DNA from: CAYRJD01 sp965205925
Lineage (GTDB): Bacteria > Actinomycetota > Acidimicrobiia > Acidimicrobiales > Poriferisodalaceae
Length of the DNA stretch: 64,000 nt
Direction of reading: 5' to 3'
Assembly: GCA_965205925.1 (NCBI GenBank)
Contig: OZ242183.1
Coordinates: 186,001 to 250,000, forward strand
Shown here: piece after piece, positions 25,585 to 34,406 of the stretch
Position numbering within the stretch: position 1 is the stretch's first letter
Layout: each line of letters opens with the position of its first letter
The notes under the pieces: generated by a model
What the model saw: only the letters and a program-made list of their open reading frames with translations
What the model was told of the DNA's origin: nothing
Databases searched by the model: none
Program-made: the position numbers and the translations under genes

Positions 25585-26167
25585 GAGCTATGACCTTGAC
25601 GCCCTGCTCCGTGCCTCCTGCAAGGTAGCTAACGATGTCGCCCGCAACAGCACCTTCTAACGCCTGACCCATTGGCGAACCAGCCGACACCACATCTAGA
25701 CCGTCGGCGTGTCGCTCCTCGGTAGAGCCAAACAAAAACTTCACAGAGGTTTGCTCGTCAAGAAACTGCAACTCCACCACCACGCCCGGACTCACCTTCT
25801 TCGGCGCGTCTTGACTCTCGTTTTTGTCAATGATCTCGCTGTGCTTAAGCAAAGTCTCAAGCTTGCGAATGCGGCCTTCCATCTTGCCTTGCTCTTCCTT
25901 AGCAGCGTGGTAGTCACCGTTTTCTTTTAGGTCGCCCAGCAGCCTGGCCTGCTCAATGCGATGAGCGATATCGATACGGCCTCGACCGGTCAGATCGGTG
26001 AGTTCGCTCTGCAGACGCTCATGAGCCTCGGCTGAAAGCCGCTGCACCTCATGCTTTGCGGTACCTGTCGGGGATTTTCCTTTAGCGTTGTCTTTGCCGT
26101 TGCCTTTATCGCCTTTATCGTTGCCGCTGTTCGGATTGTTGGTCTTGCTAACAAGGCTCACCGCCAT
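25574..26167 (-). CDS. greA: Transcription elongation factor GreA with N-terminal extension
   Basis: The Gre coiled coil (AHERLQSELTDL to KMEGRIRKLETLLKHSEII), with the conserved LGDLKENGDYHAAKEEQG tip, and the C-terminal FKBP-like domain (GSTEERHADGLDVVSAGSPMGQALEGAVAGDIV) are complete. GreA makes RNA polymerase cleave backtracked RNA. An ATG at 26167 gives 197 residues; a GTG at 26200 gives 208. Either way about 35-50 Lys/Gly/Asn/Asp-rich residues precede the normal start of GreA. That tail has short KGDKGNGKDNAKGK repeats and looks disordered. Confidence 0.93.
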   Translation of the reverse strand: MAVSLVSKTNNPNSGNDKGDKGNGKDNAKGKSPTGTAKHEVQRLSAEAHERLQSELTDLTGRGRIDIAHRIEQARLLGDLKENGDYHAAKEEQGKMEGRIRKLETLLKHSEIIDKNESQDAPKKVSPGVVVELQFLDEQTSVKFLFGSTEERHADGLDVVSAGSPMGQALEGAVAGDIVSYLAGGTEQGVKVIALGR

Positions 26168-26258
26168 AAGGGTAATGGTGCACTTCACTATTTTGGGCAC
26201 CAGACTTCAACACCAAAGAACCAGCAGCAAATAACGCAAAATAAGCACGAAAGGTCAA

Positions 26259-27254
26259 ATGGCTCACAAAATCGCGGTAATAGGAGGGGACGGAATCGGA
26301 CCCGAAGTAATCGCTGTTGCGCTTGATGTCATGTCGGCCGTAGGCGCCGATTTAGACATCACTCACTACGACCTAGGTGGTGCTCGCTATCTACGCGACG
26401 GCACCGTGCTTGATGACGACACACTGGCCGAGCTTCGCAACTACGACGCAATACTGCTAGGAGCAGTGGGCACACCTGAGGTACCTCCCGGGGTTATCGA
26501 GCGCGGACTGCTGCTAAAAGCGCGCTTTGAGCTTGATTTATTTGTAAACCTGCGGCCATTCACACTGGATGACGGTCATGACTTAACCGTCATCCGAGAA
26601 AACACCGAAGGCACCTACGCGGGCGAAGGCGGATTTTTACGCAAGAACACTCCGCACGAGATAGCGACGCAAGGTTCGGTCAACACTCGTATGGGTGCCG
26701 AACGCTGCATTCGCTATGGCTTTGAGCTAGCGCAAAGCCGTCAAAGAAAGCATCTAACGCTGGTCCATAAAACCAACGTCCTGACTTTTTCTGGCGACCT
26801 CTGGGAGCGCACTTTCAACGAGGTAAGTGTCGAATACCCCGACGTTGAGACTGCCTACAACCATGTAGATGCAGCGTGCATTCATTTCGTGACAGACCCA
26901 CATCGCTTTGAGGTGATCGTTACTGACAATCTGTTCGGAGACATCCTGACCGACCTTGGAGGAGCGGTAGCGGGTGGTATCGGTTTGGCTGCGTCAGCCA
27001 ACCTCAACCCAAGCCGTACGGGACCATCGTTGTTTGAGCCTGTTCACGGCTCTGCGCCAGATATCACCGGTCAAGGTCTTGCCAATCCAACCGCGGCGGT
27101 GCTGTCAGCGGGTTTGATGCTTGATTTTCTTGGAGAAGCCGCTTTAGCCACGCAAATCAACATTGCTTGCCAAGCCGTGATCGAAGACGAATCTGTGCCA
27201 CAAAGTGGCACCGCTGACATAGCAGCCGCAATCGTCATGCGACTGGGCAGCTGA
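26259..27254 (+). CDS. leuB: 3-isopropylmalate dehydrogenase
   Basis: 331 residues, isocitrate/isopropylmalate dehydrogenase family. N-terminus KIAVIGGDGIGPEVI; substrate-binding arginines around LRPF and VIRENTEGTYAGEGG; catalytic Lys in HKTNVLTFSGDLWERTF; metal-binding acids in VTDNLFGDILTDLGGA; NAD region FEPVHGSAPDITGQGLANP. It decarboxylates 3-isopropylmalate, and with CimA it can also act on methylmalate toward isoleucine. The stop codon shares one base with the cimA start (TGATG). It is divergent from greA. Confidence 0.95.
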   Translation: MAHKIAVIGGDGIGPEVIAVALDVMSAVGADLDITHYDLGGARYLRDGTVLDDDTLAELRNYDAILLGAVGTPEVPPGVIERGLLLKARFELDLFVNLRPFTLDDGHDLTVIRENTEGTYAGEGGFLRKNTPHEIATQGSVNTRMGAERCIRYGFELAQSRQRKHLTLVHKTNVLTFSGDLWERTFNEVSVEYPDVETAYNHVDAACIHFVTDPHRFEVIVTDNLFGDILTDLGGAVAGGIGLAASANLNPSRTGPSLFEPVHGSAPDITGQGLANPTAAVLSAGLMLDFLGEAALATQINIACQAVIEDESVPQSGTADIAAAIVMRLGS

Positions 27255-28927
27255 TGAACGAGCCCGGATCTTTAAGTGCTGGATCCGACGCTATGCCCGC
27301 TGTTGATCGCGGCGCGCGGTACGACTCTTCCTGGCCAGAGAAGGTAGAGATCTTTGACACCACCTTGCGAGATGGTGTTCAGTTCGAAGGCATCTCCGCT
27401 TCACCACAAGACAAGCTGAAGGTCGCTCAGCAACTTGACCGGCTTGGCGTCCACTGGATCGAAGGCGGCTGGCCTGGTTCCAATCCCAAAGACGAGGAGT
27501 TCTTCAGCCGTGCAGCTTCCGAACTAAAGCTGCAGCACGCCAACCTGGTGGCGTTTGGTTCTACTCGCAGACCGCGCGGTCGTGTTGATGTTGACGAAAC
27601 TTTGCAAGCTCTGCTGTCCGCAGGCACTTCTACCGTTTGCATCGTCGGCAAATCCTGGGACTATCACGTTAAGGAAACGCTACGTCAACCGTTAGCTGAG
27701 GGCGTCGCCATGGTGAAAGACTCAGTGGAGTTTTTGAAAAAAGAGGGCTTACGAGTCTTCTTTGACGCCGAACATTGCTTCGACGGCTACAAACGTAATC
27801 CTGAGTTCACCTTGCAGGTACTAGAAGCTGCCGCCGTTGCAGGTGCGGATTGCCTGGTGCTTTGCGACACCAACGGCGGGGCACTGCCGCATGAGGTATC
27901 GGCCGCAGTTACCGAAATTGCTAATCATTTCGACGGTGTGCGGATCGGCATGCATACCCAAAACGACACAGGTTGCGCTGTGGCAAATGCCGTCGCCGGA
28001 GTAGTCGCCGGCGCAACACACGTGCAGGGAACCGTCAACGGTTACGGCGAACGCACCGGCAACTGCGACAACACGGTGCTAATCCCCAACCTCACGCTGA
28101 AGATGGGTATCGAAACAGTGCCTACGCAATGTCTGGAGCAGCTCACCTTGGTAGCACACCACGTAGCCGAGCTACTAAACATGCCTCACCAGCACCAACA
28201 GCCTTATGTCGGCACGTCTGCTTTTGCACACAAAGCCGGACTGCACACCAGCGCCATCGCCCGCCGACCGGACAGCTACGAACACATTGAGCCAGCGTTG
28301 GTAGGCAACGCGACACGGTTTTTGCTGGGTGACTTGTCTGGCCGCGCTTCGGTGGAGCTAAAAGCCACAGAACTAGGCATCAAAATTGCACCTGCTGACT
28401 TGGCTGGTGTAGTGGACGAGCTAAAGAAGCTTGAGCATGAGGGCTATCACTTTGAGGTAGCAGACGCCTCTTTGGAGCTACTACTACTACGTGCCAGCGG
28501 TGAATCGCTCAACTACTTCGACATTGAATCGTTTCACCTAGTGGTCGTGCGCGACCCAGAACGGCAGTTTGAAACGCAAGTAACGCTGCGCATCAAGACT
28601 GGTTCAGAGTTAAAAGATCTGAAAGAGACCGTCGGCAAGGGGGACGGTCCAGTCAATGCGCTTGACAATGCCTTTCGCGAAATCATGTCAGACATCTACC
28701 CAGAATTAGATGAAGTTCATCTCACTGATTACAAGGTGCGTGTGCTGGATAACGATCGTGGTACCGAGGCAAAAACGCGCGTGCTAGTCGACTCAGCTGA
28801 CAGCAGCCATTCTTGGACCACTATCGGCGTGTCGGAGAACATCATTGAGGCTTCCTGGCTAGCACTGCGCGACTCGTTCATTTATGCGCTGCATCGCTAC
28901 GGACGCCAACCCAGACCAACCAGCTAA
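27254..28927 (+). CDS. cimA: (R)-citramalate synthase
   Basis: 557 residues. The DRE-TIM metallolyase core begins with FDTTLRDGVQFEGISASPQDKL; the metal-binding His pair is in RIGMHTQNDTGCAVAN; GTVNGYGERTGNCD follows. The C-terminal LeuA dimer domain, about residues 390-545, carries feedback regulation. The HWIEGGWPGSNPKD segment and overall length match CimA-type rather than LeuA-type synthases. It condenses pyruvate with acetyl-CoA, giving a threonine-independent route to isoleucine through LeuCD and LeuB. Translation is coupled to leuB by the TGATG overlap. Confidence 0.9.
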   Translation: MNEPGSLSAGSDAMPAVDRGARYDSSWPEKVEIFDTTLRDGVQFEGISASPQDKLKVAQQLDRLGVHWIEGGWPGSNPKDEEFFSRAASELKLQHANLVAFGSTRRPRGRVDVDETLQALLSAGTSTVCIVGKSWDYHVKETLRQPLAEGVAMVKDSVEFLKKEGLRVFFDAEHCFDGYKRNPEFTLQVLEAAAVAGADCLVLCDTNGGALPHEVSAAVTEIANHFDGVRIGMHTQNDTGCAVANAVAGVVAGATHVQGTVNGYGERTGNCDNTVLIPNLTLKMGIETVPTQCLEQLTLVAHHVAELLNMPHQHQQPYVGTSAFAHKAGLHTSAIARRPDSYEHIEPALVGNATRFLLGDLSGRASVELKATELGIKIAPADLAGVVDELKKLEHEGYHFEVADASLELLLLRASGESLNYFDIESFHLVVVRDPERQFETQVTLRIKTGSELKDLKETVGKGDGPVNALDNAFREIMSDIYPELDEVHLTDYKVRVLDNDRGTEAKTRVLVDSADSSHSWTTIGVSENIIEASWLALRDSFIYALHRYGRQPRPTS

Positions 28928-28983
28928 ACCACACAGGTAAATCACGAACAACCGCAACGCTGGGTTCTCCTAAGATTGTCTAC

Positions 28984-29556
28984 ATGGCTGCGCCGCGTTA
29001 TGTAAGAACTGATTCACTGCGCCTTGCGCCGTCATACAGCTCACCCAAAGTGGTGCCACAACGCTGGGGGCCAGATCGCCCTGCGGAACTGTCTTTTGGT
29101 CAGCCTGTTGGTGGTCCGCTGGGCTATCAAGGTCCAGATCAGGGGTACGCCTTGAAGTTGACCGGATTATTTGACGACAGGATCACCCTTACCGAAACAG
29201 ACCTCGCTCATGGTGTGCAACTACAAGACGTTCATGCAGGCTGTGTGCAAGTAGGCCTGAAGCGGGCATCTCTGCTAGGGCGAGCGCCGGTGGTGTACGA
29301 CTTAGAAATCGCATATCGCTGTTGGGGTTGGCTTGACGACAATGCACCAACAGAACTGGTGTCTTTGCGCAGTGAGTGTTTTGCGGGCGTGTCCGACTCT
29401 CACCATTACACGCAGGCTCGGCGCCTGGTTGCAGCTGTTCGAGCCGAAGTGCTGCTACAAAGTCCAGCAGATGTGGCGCAGCTATACGACGCCGACTGGC
29501 GTCAGGTGCTAGATCAACCTCTCGCCAGCAGTCAAACAGCTAATAAACCCAGCTAG
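28984..29556 (+). CDS. Conserved-looking protein of unknown function (190 aa)
   Basis: I do not recognise this protein. It is soluble, with no signal peptide or membrane segment. It is rich in aromatic and charged residues in the middle (VVYDLEIAYRCWGWLDDNAP) and starts with a proline-rich stretch. Codon use matches its neighbours, so it is probably real. It lies 56 bp after cimA and 34 bp before another unknown gene, with gltX next, all on the same strand. Confidence 0.65.
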   Translation: MAAPRYVRTDSLRLAPSYSSPKVVPQRWGPDRPAELSFGQPVGGPLGYQGPDQGYALKLTGLFDDRITLTETDLAHGVQLQDVHAGCVQVGLKRASLLGRAPVVYDLEIAYRCWGWLDDNAPTELVSLRSECFAGVSDSHHYTQARRLVAAVRAEVLLQSPADVAQLYDADWRQVLDQPLASSQTANKPS

Positions 29557-29590
29557 CACGAAAAAGCACGGGAAAACACAAGAAAAAACA

Positions 29591-30175
29591 ATGCATTTAG
29601 CAACTGACACAGACAAAGAGCTGCTGCGCCTACACCGGCGCGCCTGCACCGATTTTGCCGCACGGCTACGACTCCCGGCGTGGGAACACTTAACAATGGC
29701 GCTAGCGCCGCCGTTAGCGCCGCGCAACGTCACCGACCTACTCACGCAAACAGCAGACGGAAACCTTAAGGCCGCAGCCGCCCTTTGCGGTCAGGCAGAG
29801 CCTCCGTCGCCCGAGATGAGCAACTCTCCAGTTGAAGTAGTTGTCGAAAGTATCCGCACTGTGCTTACCGTGACAGCGGGGCTAACCGGCGAATTATCGC
29901 CTGCGGCAAGCGATCTGCTTTGGAACCGCGCAGCGGAGCTAACCGTGCTCGGCTACGACTTACAACAAGCCATACGCGCAGGGGCTGGTCTCGATGAAAT
30001 CTTGGTGGACCGCCTGATAGCCGCCGAACGGAAGCCTCACGTATGGCCATACTTGAAGCCGTTACCAATTGACATAGGCACACCACCTCTGACACGTTTG
30101 CTTGCACTTACCGGGCGTTCGGCTGGTATGTGGGTCGACCCGGCCGATCCCAACTGTGAAACCGGGCAGTGCTAG
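29591..30175 (+). CDS. Unknown helical protein (194 aa)
   Basis: Not recognised. Predicted mostly alpha-helical, Ala/Leu-rich and soluble, with a hydrophobic core segment VEVVVESIRTVLTVTAGLTG and a C-terminal part containing HVWPYLKPLPIDIG. The final residues ETGQC place a Cys at the C-terminus. It lies 28 bp before gltX, so it is probably co-transcribed with the tRNA synthetase. No catalytic motif is visible. Confidence 0.62.
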   Translation: MHLATDTDKELLRLHRRACTDFAARLRLPAWEHLTMALAPPLAPRNVTDLLTQTADGNLKAAAALCGQAEPPSPEMSNSPVEVVVESIRTVLTVTAGLTGELSPAASDLLWNRAAELTVLGYDLQQAIRAGAGLDEILVDRLIAAERKPHVWPYLKPLPIDIGTPPLTRLLALTGRSAGMWVDPADPNCETGQC

Positions 30176-30203
30176 CTAAACAAGTGCTAACTAAGCAAGG
30201 CAC

Positions 30204-31556
30204 GTGACCGTTCCGCGGCTGCGCTTTGCGCCCGCGCCCACTGGCTACCTACACGTGGGGTCGGCTCGTACAGCCTTGTTCAACTGGCTCTACGCCCAAC
30301 AAACCAACGGTCAGCTGATTCTTCGAATCGAAGACACCAATGCTGCTCTGAACCAACCCGGCCTATACGAAAACATCATCGAATCTCTTGACTGGCTTGG
30401 CATCACTTTTGATGGTGATCCCATATTCCAAAGCCAGCGCACCGATCTATACAACGACGCCATCAACGGCTGGCTAGCAAACGGGCTCGCTTATGAGAAG
30501 GACGGTGCGGTGTGGTTCGCCATGCCCACTGACGGCAGCACCGCATTTGACGATGTGATTCGCGGACGCGTTGAGTTTGACAACGCCAACCTTAAAGATT
30601 TTGTAGTGCGCCGCAGCGACGGAAACCCGACCTACGTCGTAGCCAACAGTTACGACGATCTAGACCTTGGCATTACTCACGTCATTCGCGGCGAAGACAT
30701 GCTCAACATCACTCCGCAAGGGTTGGCCTTACGCCACGCTCTCGGCGCCACCGAGCAACCGGTGTACGCCCATCTGCCACTCATCGTCAACGAGCAAAAG
30801 AAAAAACTCTCTAAGCGCCGTGATGACGTAGCTGTTCGCGACTTTCGTTCGTTAGGAATTCTGTCGCAGGCGATGAGGAACTACCTGGTGCTGCTGGGGT
30901 GGGGCCCACCAGACAACATTGAGGTGCGCCCCATTAAGGAAGTAATCGACCTGTTCCGACTAGAAAATGTCGGTACCGGTTCGGCCGTGTTTGATATGGC
31001 GAAACTGACTGCCATAAACGCCTCGTACATCCGCGCGCTGTCGCCAGCCGAGTTTGCAGAGGCGATCAAGCCGTGGGTATGCCAAAACGACTGGGCTAAC
31101 AGCTGGCTTGCAACCCGGAACAGTCAAGACCTGTCAGAGCGGCTGATTGAGCTTGCTCCGCTGATCCAAGAGCGCACCAAGCTGCTCGGTGATGCAGCCG
31201 AACTGATTTCGTTTTTCTTCGCCGGCACCGAAAACGGTGTGCCGATGCAGATCGACGAGACCGCTTGGGAGAAAGTGGCAGCCACCTGTGAGCAATCCAA
31301 GATCATCTTGACTAAAGCAGCCGAGCTCTATGACAAGGCCGACTGGTCGCAGGCCGCCAACGAATTCTCCGAGCAAGCACATCAACAGCTTCGCCAAATT
31401 GCAGACGACCTAGAAATCAAGCTTCGGTTAGCGCAGCTGCCTGTGCGCGTCGCGCTCACAGGCGCCACCATTGGCCCACCGTTGTTTGAGTCGATGTATC
31501 TACTTGGTCGCGACACAACACTGGAACGCCTACGAGCCGCGCTGGCACGGCTGTAA
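30204..31556 (+). CDS. gltX: Glutamyl-tRNA synthetase
   Basis: 450 residues, class I synthetase. The HIGH-equivalent is RFAPAPTGYLHVGSARTALFNWL (residues 5-27), and the KMSKS-equivalent is KKKLSKRRDDV near 200. The C-terminal helical anticodon-binding region is present, though the protein is slightly shorter than the usual 470-490. It charges tRNA-Glu and, in bacteria without GlnRS, also tRNA-Gln for later amidation. GTG start at 30204, preceded by AAGG. tRNA-Gln(CUG) lies 131 bp downstream. Confidence 0.96.
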   Translation: MTVPRLRFAPAPTGYLHVGSARTALFNWLYAQQTNGQLILRIEDTNAALNQPGLYENIIESLDWLGITFDGDPIFQSQRTDLYNDAINGWLANGLAYEKDGAVWFAMPTDGSTAFDDVIRGRVEFDNANLKDFVVRRSDGNPTYVVANSYDDLDLGITHVIRGEDMLNITPQGLALRHALGATEQPVYAHLPLIVNEQKKKLSKRRDDVAVRDFRSLGILSQAMRNYLVLLGWGPPDNIEVRPIKEVIDLFRLENVGTGSAVFDMAKLTAINASYIRALSPAEFAEAIKPWVCQNDWANSWLATRNSQDLSERLIELAPLIQERTKLLGDAAELISFFFAGTENGVPMQIDETAWEKVAATCEQSKIILTKAAELYDKADWSQAANEFSEQAHQQLRQIADDLEIKLRLAQLPVRVALTGATIGPPLFESMYLLGRDTTLERLRAALARL

Positions 31557-31687
31557 GAGCTCTGTAAGAACACAGTTAGAAGCTGTTAGAGCACAGTGGC
31601 TTGCAACCGAATAGCTACTATGACGCTCGCCACTTCGCATGAACAGCTTGAATTGTGCGACTCTTGCAGTTTCAATCGAGACTCCAA

Positions 31688-31759
31688 TCGGGGATGGTGT
31701 AATTGGTAACACAACTGGTTCTGGTCCAGTCATTGGGGGTTCGAGTCCTCCTCCCCGAA
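31688..31759 (+). tRNA. tRNA-Gln (anticodon CUG)
   Basis: Acceptor arms TCGGGGA (31688-31694) and TCCCCGA (31752-31758) pair fully. The anticodon arm is ACTGG-TTCTGGT-CCAGT with anticodon CTG. The T arm is GGGGG-TTCGAGT-CCTCC with one G-U pair. CCA is not encoded. The flanking sequence from 31557 to 31883 holds no other gene I can support, only a short GCTAGC-TTGC-GCTAGC inverted repeat at 31812-31827. Confidence 0.95.
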
Positions 31760-31883
31760 CACACTTCATTGGTGAATCTTCGTGCGAGTTCATGTGTTAT
31801 GCCGCGCGCCTGCTAGCTTGCGCTAGCTAATCCAGTCTCAACGATTTAACTCAACTACTTAACTGCCTCAAGGGGGCGAACGA

Positions 31884-32645
31884 ATGGCGTTGTTAGAAGT
31901 CACAGACATCTCGGTCCAGTTCGGCGGCATTCGTGCCCTGGACGATTTGTCCTTCGATCTCGAAGAGGGGCAAATCCTCGGACTGATCGGTCCTAACGGT
32001 GCCGGAAAGACGACTTTGTTCAACGTCGTCAGCCGCATCTACGACCCCACCGCAGGGTCCATTACTTTCGACGGTAATGACCTGCTCTCAAAGCGAGCCC
32101 ACGCCATCAGCGATTTCGGCATCTACCGCACCTTCCAAAACTTGGCGCTATGGCCAGGCATGACAGTGCTTGAAAATGTCATGGTCGGCGACCACACCCG
32201 CACCAAAGCCAACTTTTTTACCGCCGCATTCCGCATCGGTACTCGTGGCGAAGAGCGTGAGCTGCGACGGCGGGCATGGGAAGCACTCGAAGAACTCGAC
32301 CTGGCTCAGTATGCGTATCACCCAGCCGCAGCTCTGCCTTTCGGCACGCTCAAACGCATTGAGCTATCGCGAGCACTCATTGCAAACCCTCGTTTGGTCA
32401 TGTTGGACGAACCTGCATCTGGGCTCACTCATCAAGAAGTCGACTCGCTCGCGCAAGACATCAAAAACCTGCGTGACCGGCACAACCTCACGGTGCTACT
32501 AGTTGAACATCACATGCGCATGGTGTTAAACATCAGCGAGCATTTGGTAGTGCTCAACTTCGGTCGCAAGATTGCAGATGGCCATCCAGATCAAGTTCGT
32601 ACCCAGCCAGAAGTGATTGAGGCCTACCTTGGGAGTTCTTCATGA
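31884..32645 (+). CDS. livG: Branched-chain amino acid ABC transporter ATPase LivG
   Basis: 253 residues. Walker A GPNGAGKTTLFN (about 36-47); signature region LPFGTLKRIELSRALIANP, which replaces LSGGQ as usual in LivG; Walker B LVMLDEPASGL. The long insert after the Q-loop (MVGDHTRTKANFFTAAFRIG) is typical of LivG. It powers uptake of branched-chain amino acids or related compounds with LivF and the LivH/LivM permeases. AAGGGGGCGAACGA precedes the ATG. It overlaps livF by 4 bp (ATGA). First gene of the composite transporter cluster. Confidence 0.93.
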   Translation: MALLEVTDISVQFGGIRALDDLSFDLEEGQILGLIGPNGAGKTTLFNVVSRIYDPTAGSITFDGNDLLSKRAHAISDFGIYRTFQNLALWPGMTVLENVMVGDHTRTKANFFTAAFRIGTRGEERELRRRAWEALEELDLAQYAYHPAAALPFGTLKRIELSRALIANPRLVMLDEPASGLTHQEVDSLAQDIKNLRDRHNLTVLLVEHHMRMVLNISEHLVVLNFGRKIADGHPDQVRTQPEVIEAYLGSSS

Positions 32646-33406
32646 CCGATACCGCTACTAGTTCAACAGCCGACACGACGGCCGGCCAGAGTTCTTCTGA
32701 GCCGATGCTTAAGGCCACCGACCTGCATGCCAACTATGGCGCCGTACAGGTGTTGCGAGGCATCGATTTTGAAGTACCGCAAGGCGAGGTCGTGGTGATT
32801 TTGGGTGCCAACGGCGCCGGCAAAACCACCACGCTGCGCGCCATTTGCAACATGTGCGACACCACCGGATCAATCGTGTTTAACGGCAAAGAAATCAGCC
32901 GCTCCAAAACCGCAGACATCGTGCGTCAGGGAATGGCACACGTCCCACAAGGGCGAGGCACCTTCCCAGAGCTGTCAGTAATGGACAACCTGCGCGTCGG
33001 CGCATACGTCCGCAATGACAAGCGGGTCGGTGACGACATTGAACGCTGGTTTGACATCTTTCCGCGGCTAAAGGAACGCCGTGGACAGTTAGCTGGCTCG
33101 CTGTCCGGTGGCGAGCAGCAAATGCTCGCCGTTGCTCGCGCGATGATGAGCGACCCCACCTTGCTGCTGCTAGACGAGCCCTCTCTCGGTTTAGCCCCGC
33201 TAATCATTGAAGACCTGTTTGAGCGCTTCACAGCTCTAAGCAAAGAGGCAGGCCTAACAATGCTGCTGGTGGAACAAAACGCAAACCTGGCGCTGGAGAT
33301 GGCGCAATATGCATACGTAATTGAGAGCGGGGAGATTGCACTCTCTGGTCAGGCCGACAAGCTGAAGAACGATCCTGCAGTGCAGGAAGCGTACCTAGGC
33401 GCCTAA
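32642..33406 (+). CDS. livF: Branched-chain amino acid ABC transporter ATPase LivF
   Basis: 254 residues. The first about 22 are a Ser/Thr-rich tail not found in most LivF. Walker A LGANGAGKTTTLRAI; signature SLSGGEQQMLAVARAMM; Walker B LLLLDEPSLGLAPLII; H-loop replaced by the usual VEQN. The conserved HVPQGRGTFPELSVMDNL is diagnostic of LivF. It pairs with LivG, to which it is translationally coupled. The permease gene livH follows after 22 bp. Confidence 0.93.
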   Translation: MTDTATSSTADTTAGQSSSEPMLKATDLHANYGAVQVLRGIDFEVPQGEVVVILGANGAGKTTTLRAICNMCDTTGSIVFNGKEISRSKTADIVRQGMAHVPQGRGTFPELSVMDNLRVGAYVRNDKRVGDDIERWFDIFPRLKERRGQLAGSLSGGEQQMLAVARAMMSDPTLLLLDEPSLGLAPLIIEDLFERFTALSKEAGLTMLLVEQNANLALEMAQYAYVIESGEIALSGQADKLKNDPAVQEAYLGA

Positions 33407-33428
33407 ACCTAAGGGAATAAGAGATACC

Positions 33429-34379
33429 GTGAACTGGAACTTCGAAATCCTTCCGGATTTCATCATTAACGGACTTAAAGACGGCGCTGTCTACGCAGCC
33501 GTAGCGCTAGCGCTGGTGATCATCTTTAAGGCAACCACGCTCATCAACTTCGCTACCGGTGAGTTGGCGATGCTTGGAGCATTCTTTGCATACGTGCTCA
33601 ATGTTGAGCAGGGATGGTGGTTATTCCTCTCGATCTTGGTGGCAATGGTCGTCAGCGGCGGCATCGGCATGCTCATAGAACGAGCCCTGGTCAGACCCTT
33701 CGACCCAACGGACCACTTACCGGTGGTGTTAATCACGTTGGGTCTGTTTTTGATAATCAACGCTGTAGCTGGCGACATCTGGAACTACCAGGTACGTCAG
33801 GTCAACAACCCGTTTGGTACTTTCCCAAGCTGGGTTCCCAATGTTGGCGGTGAGGCGTTTGTTGAGGTCGCTGGCGCACGCTTGCAGTACCAGACGATCG
33901 GTATCTGGATTTCGCTGGCAGTAGCGTTAGTTCTGTTAGCGCTCGTCCTTAACAAAACCAAGCTGGGTCTCTCATTCAGGGCGGTTTCTTCGAACACTGA
34001 GTCAGCGAGGTTGGTGGGCGTAAACACTGGGCGCACGCTTGGGTTTGGTTGGGCATTGGCGTCAATTTTCGGAACCCTGGGTGCTGCGTTGGTTGCGCCC
34101 TCATTAGGTGGGGTGAACCCAAACATGATGGCGTTCATCCTCATATACGCCCTAGCCGGTGCCGCACTCGGAGGCTTAGACAGCCTCGGTGGGGCGGTCA
34201 TCGGAGGCCTCATAGTGGGGCTGGTTAAATCGGTGCTGGTTAGTTGGTTTGGTGTTGTGGTGTTGGGCCAGAACTACTTCTCGATCCTCCAGCTCGCCGT
34301 TGCGTTCTTATTAATCTTGATTGTGTTGCTATTCCGTCCATCTGGCCTTTTCGGTACTCGCCAGATCGAGCGGATCTAG
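33429..34379 (+). CDS. livH: Branched-chain amino acid ABC transporter permease LivH (first copy)
   Basis: 316 residues, about eight helices. N-terminus INGLKDGAVYAAVALALVIIFKATTLINFATGELAMLGAF, then GMLIERALVRPF and the LivH loop AVSSNTESARLVGVNTGRTLGFGWALAS, ending in LLFRPSGLFG. GTG start at 33429, with AAGGGAATAAG upstream. It forms the membrane channel with the LivM encoded next. A second LivH lies at 36126. Confidence 0.92.
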   Translation: MNWNFEILPDFIINGLKDGAVYAAVALALVIIFKATTLINFATGELAMLGAFFAYVLNVEQGWWLFLSILVAMVVSGGIGMLIERALVRPFDPTDHLPVVLITLGLFLIINAVAGDIWNYQVRQVNNPFGTFPSWVPNVGGEAFVEVAGARLQYQTIGIWISLAVALVLLALVLNKTKLGLSFRAVSSNTESARLVGVNTGRTLGFGWALASIFGTLGAALVAPSLGGVNPNMMAFILIYALAGAALGGLDSLGGAVIGGLIVGLVKSVLVSWFGVVVLGQNYFSILQLAVAFLLILIVLLFRPSGLFGTRQIERI

Positions 34380-34406
34380 TACGGACGACTAAGAGGAGAT
34401 AGCTAA

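Noticed and set aside
31812..31827. Attachment site or mobile-element end near tRNA-Gln
   Set aside because: Only a short GCTAGC inverted repeat is present. There is no integrase and no direct repeat of the tRNA 3' end.
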